Source: Sciurus carolinensis
Lineage: Eukaryota; Chordata; Mammalia; Rodentia; Sciuridae
Direction of reading: 5' to 3'
Length of the DNA: 64,000 nt
NCBI RefSeq assembly: GCF_902686445.1
Contig: NC_062224.1
Coordinates: 54,187,156-54,251,155 of the forward strand
The position numbers and the translations under genes are program-made. Under the pieces are notes generated by a model. It made no database searches and was not told the origin of the DNA. It saw nothing but the letters and a program-made list of their open reading frames with translations. Positions 36,201 through 48,124 of this stretch are shown here, one piece after another (position 1 is the first letter of the stretch; each line of letters starts with the position of its first letter).

Positions 36201-36579
36201 TGGTGATTCTCATCTGACTGCAATGAAACCTTTCAGTGTCACTTAATGGTATGTTATCTGTTTAAATACTAAGTACTTTTAATTTTTCTGTAATATTGTT
36301 ACATGCATCAGTTACAATGCTGTTAAATTGGGAATGTCAAAATGATTGTGAAAATCGACTGCTGTACTTTGTGTCCTGTATCTGGTCTACCTGTCAGCCA
36401 GGGAGAGCAATGTGATAGGCAAGAGACATAACCTTTAGTCTTCATCCTGCCACCAACTGCTTGTGTTAGGAACCTGGGACTTCTCATCTCTCAAGTACAG
36501 AGGATGGGTGAGATGAGTGGTTTTCAGATTCTGATTCATAGAGTGTTGGAACTCCTAAAGGCCCTTTTAATTTTTAAAA

Positions 36580-36766
36580 ATATTTATTTATTTGTTTTTT
36601 ATACTAGGGATTGAATCTAGGGGCACTTTACCACTGAGCTATATCCCCAGTGCTTTTTACTTTTTATTTTGAAGCAGGACTGCTGAGGTTGGCCTGAAAT
36701 TTGGAATCCTCCTGCTTCAGCCTTAAAAGTCACTGGGATTACAGGCGTGCATCACCATTCCCAGCT
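36580..36766 (-). mobile_element. B1-dID (MEN-type) SINE
   Basis: Inverted copy: ACTAGGGATTGAATCTAGGG, CACTGAGCTATATCCCCAGT, then a shortened B1 body ending in TGGGATTACAGGCGTGCAT. Confidence 0.92.
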
Positions 36767-37187
36767 TTATTTTCATTTTTAAGTTTTTAAATTTGCATTC
36801 AGGTTTCACTTAAAAGAAAGTACCCCTTAGCTTAAACAAAATGCCCAGTGTGGTTATTTCTTTTGTTTTCCAGTGTGATGAATTTGTAATCTCATAGAAT
36901 TTCAACTGACAGCATCTTCAGAATCCATGATTACTCAGTGCCCTCTATTGACTGTTATTTATATTCTCTCATTGAAGTCAGGAGGTAATATGTCAACAGA
37001 TTAGGTTTTTGAGATCCTATCCTTCAAGATTGAGGTGGCTTCCATCTTGAACAAGTTTTAACTAAGTGACTGATATAAATAAAATTCTTAACCAGTACTC
37101 CTAGCACAACAGTATAGAGATTAGCACTGAGAAAAATAGTTATGGTTGATGTGCAGAGAAGGACCATTCCAGTTTTTAAAAATAATG

Positions 37188-37219
37188 ACGTGTTTGTCAT
37201 TATACGTGTTTGTCATTAT
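37188..37219. repeat. Perfect 16-bp tandem duplication
   Basis: ACGTGTTTGTCATTAT occurs twice head to tail, 170 bp upstream of exon B. It contains no recognised site. Confidence 0.97.
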
Positions 37220-37388
37220 ATATGCTGAATATAGTGTTATCCTCATAATCCATTAATATATTTGGAAGAGAGACTAGATATTTTTAATACTTGTGGTTAA
37301 AGATATATTTTAGTGAAGATTTTAATTTTTTGACTGAAGGTTTTTTTTTTTTTTAAGATATTGACTGCTTGCTTCCTTTCCAATCCAG

Positions 37389-37444
37389 AATCTCAATCTG
37401 CTATTTTGGAAACTCCGAAAAAAAGTTCAGATGCTGCCCAGCAG
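37389..37444 (+). CDS. FMN2: FMN2 internal exon B (56-nt microexon-like)
   Basis: This is a short coding exon of formin-2. It reads, after completing the Glu codon split from exon A, ESQSAILETPKKSSDAAQQ, and ends in phase 0. The acceptor TTTCCAATCCAG and donor CAG|GTAAGG are both strong. The peptide joins directly to [10 protein letters not shown] at the start of exon C, giving a continuous formin-2 reading frame. It is too short to appear as an open reading frame on its own and is identified only by frame continuity, splice sites and recognisable FMN2 residues. It lies in the regulatory region before the coiled coil. It has no domain of its own. Ser/Thr/Lys residues make it a plausible phosphorylation segment, but that is inference. 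Confidence 0.9.
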
Positions 37445-37832
37445 GTAAGGAGATCTTATTAGGATATCAAGTCCTCATTGCTTATTTATCTTAAAATCAT
37501 GAAAAAGCTCTGTGATTTATCTTCTAATGTGCCCTGCTGGCTAGGTTACCCTTGTTTCCCTAAACCTTTAGGGGAACCAGTCAGGCAGAAGGAGATATTT
37601 TCTTCCATTTGTATTTTACATGGAAAATCAGCCTTGAAGTGGAACTGAGTACAATCTTTTCAGAAGCTACACCATTTTATATCCAGCCAAAGGGCTGGGC
37701 CTAACAACAGCTGTCTCCAGCAGGAAAATCCAGCAGGAGACTTCTGGGCTGAGATTGGCCTGGCTGAATAGTTCCATGGATACTTTCTTTAAAAAGTCTT
37801 TCAGAGTTTTTCTTAAATCAAATAAGGCTTGT

Positions 37833-37913
37833 TTCCCCCTCTGGTGCTGGGAGTGGAATTTAGGTCCTTGTCTATTCTAAGTAAGCAATCTACCGCGAGC
37901 TACATCCTCAGCC
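37833..37913 (-). mobile_element. ID SINE, diverged
   Basis: Inverted core: GGTGCTGGGAGTGGAATTTA, AAGTAAGCAATCTACCGCGA and GCTACATCCTCAGCCCC. Confidence 0.82.
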
Positions 37914-38113
37914 CCTAAGATTTTTAAATTGCTTTAGTGGATAAAATACTAGTGTCTGTTTAAATCCATGGAGACTTTTTTTCTGTTACAGAAGAAGCTA
38001 AAAGTTTTGTCTTTTTTTTTCTTTCTTGTGCTCAAATGGACTTATTAAAAAAAAAAAAAGGCAAGGAAGGTAATGTTTTTGTGGAACAATAATTGTGGAC
38101 TAAAATTGATATT

Positions 38114-38359
38114 TTGGATATAAAATCTTTTTTTGTGGGGGGGTAGGGTACTGGAGATTGAACTCAGAGGCACTCAACCACTGAGCCATATCCCCAGCGC
38201 TATTTTGTATTTTATTTAGAGGTAGAGTCTCACTGGGTGCTTAGTGCCTCGCTATTGCTGAGGCTGGCTTTGAACTCTCAATCTTCTTGTCTCAGCCTCC
38301 CAAGCCACTGGGATTACAGGCAATGCATCCCCACGCCCAGCTTGGATATAAAATCTTTT
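38114..38359 (-). mobile_element. B1-dID (MEN-type) SINE with clear target duplication
   Basis: The SINE body is 38132-38341 (TGAACTCAGAGGCACTCAAC, CATATCCCCAGCGCTATTTT, GGGATTACAGGCAATGCATC). The 18-bp words TTGGATATAAAATCTTTT at 38114 and at 38342 are its target duplication. A CGTG-like duplication in the B1 body (TGCTTAGTGCCTCGCTATTG) is extra. Confidence 0.95.
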
Positions 38360-38589
38360 GTTTAATTTATTTATACTTTTGTCCAAGTATGCTTCTGAAA
38401 ATAACCTAGTGCTGTTAGAAATCAATAGTAAAGGGGATGTGTGATCTAGCAGAGAAAAAGAGGACTCATACCTGGGTTCTACATGGAGATCTGTTTCTAG
38501 TTAGTATGTGATGACATATGTAGAGGATCTGAGACATAGTGCTATTCTCTGAAAAATTAAAGAACTGGTCATCCTTGAAAACTCTTAAA

Positions 38590-38780
38590 AGCCTAAAAAA
38601 AAAGGATCAGGGGAGTAGAAGAAAGAAGGAGATTGAGAGGGAGGGAGGAAGGATGGGATAAGGGAAAAACAGTGGAATGAATCTGATCTAACTTTCCTGT
38701 GTACATATATGAATATACTGCAGTGAATCTCAACATTATGTATATCCACAAGACACTAATTTAAAAATAAAATAAATGTA
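38590..38780 (+). mobile_element. L1 3'-end fragment
   Basis: A purine-rich stretch (GGAGGGAGGAAGGATGGGAT), GGAATGAATCTGATCTAACT and GTGTACATATATGAATATAC end in an AAATAAAATAAATG tail. This layout matches the 53630-53900 fragment. Confidence 0.5.
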
Positions 38781-38784
38781 AGTA

Positions 38785-38965
38785 AATACCAGAAAGATCA
38801 GTAGAAAAGAGAATAGGAGGGAGGAGGGTAAGGCTAAGGGCAAGTTTTAGGGACTGATATTCATGTTTTCATAATTATGAATATGATATTCCATGTATTT
38901 ATAATTTTTCAAAATGAATCCTAGTGTTATGTGTAACAAAGGTGGACTAATAAAAAATAAAAAAG
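38785..38965 (+). mobile_element. Second L1 3'-end fragment, adjacent
   Basis: GAATAGGAGGGAGGAGGGTA, GGGACTGATATTCATG, AATGAATCCTAGTGTTATGT and ACTAATAAAAAATAAAAAAG. It has the same architecture as the fragment directly upstream. Confidence 0.5.
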
Positions 38966-39685
38966 TTTTAAAAAGCATAAACTAACTTCCTACTTGAAAA
39001 AGAAGCCTTGCACCATACATGAAAGTCATGTGCCCCCTGGAGGAGAAATGGGGCATAACATCAACTGAGAAAATACTCCTTTGTTGCTGCACAAAAATAT
39101 ACTAGATGGGCTATTATCATTAAAAGCAAATCTGCTCTTAAGAGTAGTGTTAGAAAAAGGAAGTTTTCTCAGCTTATTTTTTTGTCATAGATGGAACCTA
39201 CATCAACCTAGGGGCACTTGGAGTGGCATGGAGGGCTTAGCTTATTTAATTAACTTCAATGACTAACCAACAGTAAATCAGATAAAGCTAAAAAGAGGGA
39301 AAAGAGAAATAGTAAATTCAATAACAATTAAGAAAAAGAATATCCTTAAAATATCCTGTCATTAGTTTTTTGAGCTTTTTGTTGTTGTTAAGGCAAGCAT
39401 GGTTAAATTATTATCTGAAATAAAATGTTAAATTATTCTAAATTTTATGTTCAAGGACTACTTGACTGAATTTTTTGTTGTATATGATACTGCCAAAGAG
39501 AATCTGGACAAGAACTATTGTGTAAGAACAACCATGATAAAACATATACAACACTGTCCTCTATGTTCAGATTATAGTTATAATATCTTAAGATACACAC
39601 TTATATAAAATTATTATTTATTTGTTTTTGGAACCGGGGACTGAATCTAGGGGCACTTTATCCCTGAGATACATCCCCATCCCTA

Positions 39686-39708
39686 TCTATCTATCTATCT
39701 ATCTATTG
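39686..39708. repeat. (ATCT)n microsatellite
   Basis: Five to six ATCT units at the junction between the outer SINE and the tail of the inner SINE, probably grown from the inner SINE's A-rich tail. Confidence 0.95.
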
Positions 39709-39885
39709 GTATCAGGGATGAACCCAGGGGCACTTAATCTCTGAACCATATTCCCAGCCCTTTGTAATATTTTGTTTAGAGACAGGGTCTCACTAAGTTC
39801 CTGAGGCTGGCTTTAAACTCGAAATTCTCCTGCCTCAGCCTCCCAAGCTGATGGAGATTATAGGCATGTGCCACGTTGCCCGACC
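39709..39885 (-). mobile_element. B1-dID (MEN-type) SINE, inner element of a nested pair
   Basis: Inverted copy: GGTATCAGGGATGAACCCAG, GAACCATATTCCCAGCCC, AGACAGGGTCTCACTAAGTT and a GGCATGTGCCACGTTGCCC end. Confidence 0.93.
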
Positions 39886-40424
39886 CCATCCCTTTTTATT
39901 TTTATTGATTTCTTAAATTTTGAGTCAGGGTCCCGCTAAATTGCTTAGGACCTTGCTGAGTTGCTGAGACTGGCCTTGAACCTGGGATCCTCCTGCTTCA
40001 GCCTCCTGAGTTGCTGGGATTACAGACGTATGTTACTGCACCTGACTCATGTGTAAAATTATTTCATGATTTTTCTGTTTTCTTTGAGCTATGGACTATA
40101 GTAAAATATATTGCAATAAGAAGAAAACCTAGTGGACTGGGGGATTTAAAAACAGAGACTTAAGGGTGAAATAGATCAAAAAAAATTCTTTCTTTGATGA
40201 TAATGAAGTGTCCAGAAGTCAGGAAATATGATAAATTAATTGAGAGGTAATAATATTTGGAGGCAGTTGAGGTTAAGAACACAACAATAACATGACTAAC
40301 TTCTGGAAACATTAACTCCTTATTATAATTTTTTTTTTTTAATGGGCTGGCTTGTTTCTTAGATGATGTATGTTTCATAAGAGCCTAAGTAACTGACCAT
40401 AAAGTGGATACAAGGAACTAGAAT

Positions 40425-40610
40425 TATCAACCTACTGTGTACTTATTGTTTTACTGTATTATATTGTGTGATCCTTACAATAATTCTTTAAAATAGTTGT
40501 TATAACTCACATTTCACTGATACAGAAAAGTGATTTATAGGAAGTTAACAGTAATTTGCCTAAAGCCACAAAATTGGTGAGGGGGAAAACTAAGATTAGA
40601 GCATATGCAT
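40425..40610 (-). mobile_element. MIR SINE
   Basis: Inverted MIR words: TACTTATTGTTTTACTGTAT, GATCCTTACAATAATTCTTT, GAAGTTAACAGTAATTTGCC and TAAAGCCACAAAATTGGTGA. Confidence 0.72.
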
Positions 40611-41409
40611 TTGATTTTATATCTGTACAATAATAAAAATTCATACTTTCACATGGGCAATACTCCTATGAATATTTAGTATCATTAATTTTGTTCTATT
40701 AATTTCAAGTTATATTATTTATAAGAATTAGATATAAAGACACATTATAGAGGCATACAGGTATATTAGTTTACCTATACATTTTGAAGTTTGTGCTACA
40801 TTATGTTAGTTTTACTAATTTGAGTGTTTTATTGCTTTTTTAAAAAAAAGCTTTATGATTGTTCATGTTAAGCACCTTGCTTTTTTCTTTTCAGTCACTA
40901 GATGGCAGCTCTGTATCTTTGTAAATTACCACTGCAGAAGGAAGTGAAAGGATTTAAGCCTGTTTTCTCTTTACAGATGATAAATAGTGCAGGTTTTCTG
41001 GTCCATCTGGTATTGTCTGTATTATTCTGTGGTCTGAATGAGAGATCCCCAGGACCTCTTGGTCAGCCCTGCAGCAGAGTTGGAAAGTATCTTTTAGGTT
41101 TTCTTCAGATGTATGTTCAGGCACCTGTTCTCTCAATTGAAGCTCATTGGAATTTATTAAATGAATTTTGACTTTTACTCTCTCCCTGTAGTTAATAATT
41201 CTGAGAGCTCAATATCTGTAGGGAAAAAAAATGACTCTAAAGCCTTCCTCCATCTAAAAGGAATTGGGGACTGTAGGGTTTCCAGAGTATCTGATGCTTA
41301 AAGCACATACAACTGGAATTCATGTGAAAACAAGGGGATATGGCTACTTTTTGAGTACTTTTATGGAATTAGGAAGTTTTTAAATAAAGACACATTTTTT
41401 AGAGCTCAA

Positions 41410-41551
41410 TTTTTTTTTTTTTTTGAGACTTGTTCTTGCTTTTTACTATATAGGCCTAGAATGATCTTGCACTTCTGGATTTAAGTGATCCTCCTGCCTC
41501 AGCCTCACCAGTAACTGGGACTACGGAGTGTGTCATTGTATTTGGCACTTA
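41410..41551 (-). mobile_element. B1/proto-B1 7SL-derived SINE monomer
   Basis: T run, TTTGAGACTTGTTCTTGC, TTAAGTGATCCTCCTGCCTC and GTAACTGGGACTACGGAGTG. This is an inverted monomer without a tRNA half, diverged in the middle. Confidence 0.72.
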
Positions 41552-42769
41552 TTGATTATTTCAAGTTCAAGTAGTATGTTCTGAAAAATCTGTATTGTCC
41601 AAAGAATTATGTCATAAACTGAAATAGAACTTTAATAATATTCTTATTCTTTGGTATTTGAAATACTAAGTTCTTTTATACTCTAAAGAATTATAAATAG
41701 TTAAGTGTCAATTATTTTATCAAAAAATGTTTACTTCGAGTTAGATTGATGTATGTGGCATGCTTTAACTGGTTGCTACAAGGTTTAACTTATTTTTTGT
41801 TTTTGAAATTATATACAAAATTTTATTTTGAATCATTTTCCTAAAACTCTCAATATCTTTCTAATGTGAATAGATCACTTGAAAGGTAAACAGAATAAAA
41901 GTTTGATTTTTAAAGACTCTAGCTTTAGGTAATGATTGATACCAATTAAAAGTTAAATTATAATACTTATTAGTTATGAATAGCCACATTTATTACAAAG
42001 TGTTAGACAATAAATATAAATTAAACAGTATAAGGACCTTCTTTTATATGTTGAACAGTTTATATACTAATAAGTTCTCAAGTGTAAGAACAATGTACTG
42101 TTCCCATCAGCCCTACAGGGGCCCCTCATTGCCCAATTCAATAACAAATTTACTTGAATTAAAAATTATTTTCCACTGGATTTCCTGAAAGTATCTGTAT
42201 AGTGCTCTTTATACAATGACGTCTCTGTACAATTTATTAGTTACAGAAGCATCTTAATTTAGGAACAAATAAAGGAAACAGAGGAGAATGATGTGGAGAA
42301 CTTAGTTGATGGTACCTGAGAGATCACTCACAAGTGTCTTGGCACAGAAAAATTTGAAAAGTAAAAGAAGTCAGATCAAAAGAAAGGTGTGGGGTGAAAG
42401 TAATTCTGAAGAAATGGTGATGGATACTTCCAAAAGCAAGATGCCATTTGATTTAGGGTGGAATATAATGAATATAGGGAAGAAATAGGAATAAAAAACA
42501 TTGTTTAATGCAAGGTCCTTCCAATGTCTAAAGGAAAAAGTAATATAGGTTAACCTACCATCTCTAACCCAAAATGCTTCAAAATCTCAAACTACTTGAA
42601 TCTCCAGCATGATGCCACAAGTAGAAAATTCTATTACATGAAACTTTGAGTCATGTGCAAAATTATTAAAAATATTATAAAGAATTTCTTCATGCTATGT
42701 GTATGAGGTATATATGAAACAAATGAATTTCATGTTTAGACTTGGGTCACATTCCAAACATATCATTTT

Positions 42770-42945
42770 TTTAATTTTGTATTTTTAAAATTTATTTATT
42801 TTGATTCATTGTACACAAATGGGGTATAACTATTGTTCTCTGGTTGTACACAAAATGGTTGTACACCATTTGTGCAATCATACATATACATAGGGTAATG
42901 ATGTTTGTCTCATTCTAAGATATCTTCTTGTGTATATGCAAATAT
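42770..42945 (-). mobile_element. L1 3'-end fragment, inverted
   Basis: TTGATTCATTGTACACAAAT, CATACATATACATAGGGTAA and TGTTTGTCTCATTCTAAGAT match the inverted fragment at 32070-32300. A 20-bp-scale internal near-duplication (GGTTGTACACAAAATGGTTGTACACC) is present. Confidence 0.6.
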
Positions 42946-42949
42946 TTCC

Positions 42950-42969
42950 AAAAAAAAAAAAAAAAAAAG
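42950..42969. repeat. Poly(A) tract
   Basis: About 19 A just downstream of the inverted L1 fragment. It is not joined to a recognisable sense element. Confidence 0.95.
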
Positions 42970-43194
42970 AAATCCAAAACACGTCTGATCGCAAGCATTT
43001 TGGATGAAGGCTATTTGAACTATATGAACTTACAAGGATTACAAATTAACAAAACAATTCACAAGACTAGTAAATAACTAAAATATTAACCAGAGTAAGA
43101 AAAATAGGGCTTAGAGTGAGAGACACGAGAAAACATGGGTTAGTCACTCTCAAAGTCCACCTCAGTGTCTGATCATTCTAAGATGCTTAATAAG

Positions 43195-43556
43195 TACATT
43201 ATAAGGGTTCTAACCTCATCCCATGGATTAAGCCATCGATGAATTCATAGCTGAATGTACTGTTGTGAGAGGTGGAACCTGCAGGAGGTGGGACCATGTT
43301 GAATGGAGTAGGTTATTTGGAGTGTGCCCTTTGGGACTACATCTTGTCTCTGATCTTCCTCTTTTTCTCTCTACTTTCTGGCCCTCATGAGGTAACACAC
43401 CTGTTCTTCCATGATGTTCTGCCTCACTACAGGCCCACAGCAATGAGGCCAAGGTACTACGGACTGAAACCTCTGAAAACATGAGCCAAAACAAATCTTT
43501 CTTCCTTTAAGTTGTTTTTCTCAGGTATTCTGTCACAGCAGTGGAAAGCTGACTAT
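43195..43556 (+). mobile_element. MaLR-type solo LTR
   Basis: CCATGATGTTCTGCCTCACT, GGACTGAAACCTCTGAAAAC, AAACAAATCTTTCTTCC in the signal position, and a CACAGCAGTGGAAAGCTGAC end follow the same plan as the inverted LTR at 2274-2665. The overlapping open frames on both strands (43228-43494) belong to this LTR. Confidence 0.72.
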
Positions 43557-44029
43557 ATAGAATGTTTGTCCCTTATCAAACATTTGCTGACCTACTGTAT
43601 GCAAAGTATTTGTGGTTGATATTGAGGGAAAAACAAGGAGTTCCAAGACAATATCCCAGTTAGTATGAAGCAGGCAGTTAAGGTGAAAGAGTATATCTCT
43701 TTCTTATACTCGAAATGATATGCAAGAGGTAAGGTAATTCTGCCAAGATATTTAGTGAATTTATATTGCAGAACTAATAATAAAAGGGAAGGTTATTGAG
43801 AAATTGTAAGGATGGTTTCTTTGATCAACTCCTTATTTTGGGCAGGTAGAGGAATAAGAGTGTTTTAGGAGGGAGAAGAGGGTAAAGGTAAGGAAGTGGA
43901 AGTGAACATGGCATTGGAGTGGGAGGTGTAGTATTCCAGGTGAGGTGAGAGGCAGCTTCCTTTCAGCCTTTTGACCTTCTCTGCATGCATCTTGATAGCC
44001 CTTGGAGAGCCCAGAGTCCATTGATTGCC

Positions 44030-44668
44030 ACAACAGTCTCCTGACAGGTCTTCTTACTTCCAATCTTAATCCTGTCTAATCTCCTTTCCACAGTGCCTCC
44101 CTAATTATCTTCCTAAACATTCAAATTCACTGATGTCTGATTTCTATCTTCTTAAATTCATTCAAGGACTGCTTATAGTTTTTGAGAAAAACTTCAGACT
44201 CTTGAGTTTGATAGGTTTTCTCTTGCCATCCTCTGTCTTTTCCTGATCACTCACTGTTTCCTCTTGTTGGGCTTATTCCAGTCTTTAAAAATACCCTAGC
44301 TTTCTGAAACTTTTAAAGTCCTTTGCATTCATCTTTATGTATATGTTTCTTTTGCACTCCCACTTCCCTTCCTTTAATTTACATAATTTCCATTATTTAA
44401 TCTAAACTCATCCAACTTGACTTCCTCTTAGACACTTTACCTGAGAAGCTTCAGCACAGATATTTCTTTTGATGTCCTCATTCTATGACGCCCTATATTT
44501 ATCTCACTTTTCAATAATTATTGAGTTATGCATAGACCATTGAACTCTATAAGGATAAGACTGTTGGTACTTTCTTGTCCTTCTTGTGTCTAACACAGTA
44601 TTTGACTTTATGGACATGATAACATTTTTCAGCAAGTGGGAAATGTTTGATGAAAGAATAAATATGTG
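44030..44668 (+). mobile_element. L2 LINE 3' end
   Basis: Typical L2 course: CTCCTGACAGGTCTTCTTAC, TCATTCAAGGACTGCTTATA, then CATTGAACTCTATAAGGATA, CTAACACAGTATTTGACTTT and GTTTGATGAAAGAATAAA. It is old and decayed. Confidence 0.72.
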
Positions 44669-45340
44669 AGGACCACATTGCTGAGAGAGAGAGCAGAGGG
44701 TGCATCTGGGAGAGTGGTAGAAAATTTGCTCGTATTTATACCCTAGTGGTTGAAAACGTGAGCTTTGGACCCGTTTGCCTGGGCATAAATCCCAGTTATT
44801 CTACTTGTAACTGAGGAACTGTCAAAGATAAACAAAACCAGACACTAGTAAAGATGGTAAGGATAGATATTGCTCAGTAGTAACTATTGCAATAGAGAAA
44901 CAAGTCTTTTGTGAGCTGAACTCAACTTCAGTTTGTAGAAAGGCAAGCAGCATTTTAAAGGGAGAATGAAGGAACAGTGAAGAGGATGTGAAGAGACTTA
45001 GGAGAGTCAAGGAGGTGAAAATTATAAGGGGTTCATCAGTGTAAATAGATTAGGCCAGCAGTGTCTGCTAATTGGCAGTTATTGAAGTTAGGATTCTTTC
45101 TTTCCCCCAGGGACCAGGAAACAGTTTCTATCCTCACGTGTTGCTAAAATAAACAGTACATTTTGGGGCAGTCTTGAGTTTTCTCACGTAGGCTCTCTAA
45201 GGGGGGGTGTGGTCTTGAGATGTTGGACACCATGTTAGTGTTTGTTCAAGTCTTTGTAGGCCAGGGTTGAGGCCTCATCAAGAAGAGGGGTCAGAGGTTT
45301 AGCTGGAGTTATGAAGGAGAGAAGCTTTGTCAGAACTTGT

Positions 45341-45703
45341 GTTAGTCTGTTTTCTGTTGCTACAGAAGATAGAACACTATAGATTGGGTAATTTCTAATG
45401 AATACAGATTTTTTAAACTTACAGTTCTGACAGCTGGCAAGTCCAAGAGTGTGGTACCATCATCTGGTGAGGGCCTTTTATCATATCACAACGTGGCAGA
45501 GTGCAACACTTCAAGGGACAGAGCAAGTGTACTAGCTGAGTCTTCTTTTCATCCACTAATACCATCATGGGGGCCTCACCCTCATGATCTCATCCAATCC
45601 CAATTCCCTTCCAAGTACCAGTTTTGGACGTAATTAACTACTCTAACTTATGGATTTAACATGATTTTTGCAGGGGGCAGGGGGAACATATTCAAACCAT
45701 ACC
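45341..45703 (-). mobile_element. MaLR-type (MLT/MST-like) solo LTR, inverted
   Basis: TGTTAGTCTGTTTTCTGTTG, GATTGGGTAATTTCTAATGA and CATCTGGTGAGGGCCTTTTA on the + strand, and a TTCAAACCATACC end that is the complement of a TGGTATGGTTTGAAT-type LTR start. No internal retroviral sequence is attached. Confidence 0.82.
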
Positions 45704-45777
45704 AGAAATTTAGTAGAACTGCTAATGAAATGTTAGTTATTGAAGTCAATATGAGATTTACTATGCTTTTCAGGGAA

Positions 45778-45935
45778 ATTGTTTTATTCTGTGGTCTTAG
45801 TTTCCTCATGTATAAAATAGGTATAATAACAATTCCTATCTCTTAGGGTTTTGGTAGGTTTTAAATGCATTCATTTATGTGGAATGCTTTGAAGAACTTC
45901 TGGCACTTAGTAAACACATAACATTAGCTATTGCT
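45778..45935 (+). mobile_element. MIR SINE
   Basis: TTAGTTTCCTCATGTATAAA, ATAACAATTCCTATCTCTTA, GGCACTTAGTAAACACATAA and CATTAGCTATTGC match the MIR 3' half well. Confidence 0.85.
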
Positions 45936-48124
45936 TTTTTAACAATGTTATCTGAGCAGTATTCTGTGTATTTGAAAGTTGCTTTCATAATATAGTCAAT
46001 CATTATTTGTCAATTCTGTATTTTCAAACTCACTTGATAAAATTTATTGTATTGCTCAAATCAATAGTCATGTAGTGCTTTCATGGTCATTTGCAAACAT
46101 ACACAAAGTATTAAAACTTTTTGTCTCTCGACTATATATACTGAGCGAGGGGAAGCTCTGTTTTCTTATTTCAGCTTTATTCTGTAAACAAGTATCTTTT
46201 TGCAGTCTATTTTATTGCCATGTTTTTTACCTTTTTGTATTTTTGCCTGGTGATTTCACTGTTGAAAACGGTCCCCAAGCTTAGTGCTAAAGAGCTGTCT
46301 GGTGTTCCTAAGTGCAGGAAGGCTGTGATGTACCATATGGAGAAAATGCAGGCCAGATGAACTCTGTTCTAGCATAAGTTACTGTGATCCTAGCCATCAG
46401 TTCAATGTTAAGGAATCAGCAATAGATATTAAATATGGTGTCTTTTAACAGGAACACACATGAAGGGTTATTATACTCTTGTTAGTTGACAAAAATTTGA
46501 CCAAATGTTTGCAGGACTCTAACCCTATGTTTCCTATAGGAGCAGGGCTTCAGTATTGATTACTTCAGTGTTTGCAGTTACTTTATTCATAACTAATATG
46601 AATACCGTGAATTGACTGTATCTTATTTATTCCTCATGATATCCCTCTGTAGTTGGCCAACTGGGTATGGGTTATCCATATTTTATAGGCTATTTAGACT
46701 TTATAAGCCAAGTTGAGAATTTAACACATCTTGTGCTCAGCAGTCAGGAGCAATGGGTTTTTGAACAAGTAAGTATAATGATGGGTTAATACTTAAGGAA
46801 AAATTACTTGGAAAGGAAATGTAATATTGATAGGAAGAGGGACAGTAGAGCCATTTAGGAGGACCAGCTATTAAACTTTCAACCCCATTTGTGTGGTGAT
46901 GAGAATCCCAACTAATGTGTTGATGTGATATAGGAAAGATAGCAAGCAAAGACTGCCAGTGGAGTTGGTAACTCTGTAGAGTATAAATTAGTCTGTCCTT
47001 TTAAAAGCAGAGTCTCTGTATCAGAAACATTGACATCAACTGGAAACTGGTTTAAGAGACAAAGATTTAAAAAAATGATTTAAAGATGTTAGCAAGCCTA
47101 AGTAAACAAGGCAGGGAGATAACATTTTGTTGGATAAGATACATTTTAAATTTAAGGAAAGGCGTGGGATGATCAAATAGCAGTGATATCTAAAAAGTTA
47201 CAATATGGAAGTGAAGCATTCACCAATGAAAAAAGAAAAGCTTGCAATGATGAGAGATTACAGATGCAAAACCTGATGAGGTCTTTCAGTATATTTAGAG
47301 AGGATAGTGGACCAAGGACAGAGCCTTCACCTCTCCTCCCAAAATCCAGGGAAGGAAACAGAGAAGAAGAATGGGAAGGAAGGAGGGTAAAATTGTAGAA
47401 GCCAAGAGAAGAGAGCGTTTTAAGAAGGTAGAAGTGATTAATAGTCTGATTCTTTAGAATAGCCAGGGTTAAAGTTATAGTATTTGGCAACAAGGAGAAT
47501 GTTAGTGATACTAAGAGAGCAATTCTATAAGAACAGCAGGGTCAAAAGGTAACTCCACCACTATGGCTAATGTTCCTAATCTGTTCCATTTGATTTTCTC
47601 TAAGCTTTGCTCTTTAGGAAGTTTTTTTATGACCTTTGAGAATAGTTGGGTGTTAACACAGGAAAGGTGATTAGGAGGTGAAAAATGGAGCTGCATTTTA
47701 CACCCATAGATCATTAGAGGAAAGTGAAACTGTAACAAAATCTTGTTTTCTTCTTTGCACTATTTGGGACAATTAAGAAATATATTGCTTTAGAGTATGA
47801 TCCAAAACTGTGCCACAAATCCAGATCAAATAACTGGAGAGAAAATTCAGAAGACAGGAGAGGGAACAAAAACACCAAGTTCCTTTCTTTTCCTGTTTAT
47901 TTCACCTTTTCTTGGTCCCTTTTCCTCAAACACATTGTTTATTACTCCCACTGAGTTTATTCACTAATAATGATTCCTTTAACCTCTACATCAATCGGTT
48001 TATCAGGTATTATTGCTGAAAGTAATATGACCAATTATGATTTCCAAATCACACTTCTTTTTTATGTAGTAAAGGATCTGAAAGAGTTATTCATATTCAT
48101 TTCAACTCAAAAACATTTTAATTT

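Larger units (their letters stand above)
28464..37388 (+). other. FMN2: FMN2 intron between exons A and B
   Basis: This 8.9-kb intron has a GTAGGC donor and a TTTCCAATCCAG acceptor. It contains a MIR, several SINEs, an inverted L1 3' end, short simple repeats and one ancient repeat, all listed separately. I see nothing recognisable in 28464-29459, 29646-31061, 31271-31722, 31745-32069, 32819-33299, 33318-34594, 34727-35689, 36201-36579 and 36767-37187. The short sequence at 33780-33880 is AT-rich with repeated TAAGTAAATTTACATT-like words. Confidence 0.9.
39622..40047 (-). mobile_element. B1-dID (MEN-type) SINE, outer element of a nested pair
   Basis: 39625-39685 carries the inverted tRNA-like half (GACTGAATCTAGGGGCACTT, ATACATCCCCATCCC), and 39886-40047 carries the B1 body (GAGTCAGGGTCCCGCTAAAT, TGCTGGGATTACAGACGTAT). 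CCCCATCCC on both sides of the inner element is the target duplication. Confidence 0.92.

Noticed and set aside
40902..41171. 89-codon open frame beginning ATGGCAGCTCTG, considered as a coding exon
   Set aside because: No splice sites of quality in frame and no homology that I recognise. A MIR and proto-B1 lie on either side.
47173..47493. Opposing open frames of 106 and 71 codons
   Set aside because: They overlap decayed ancient repeat-like sequence, and neither has a recognisable motif.
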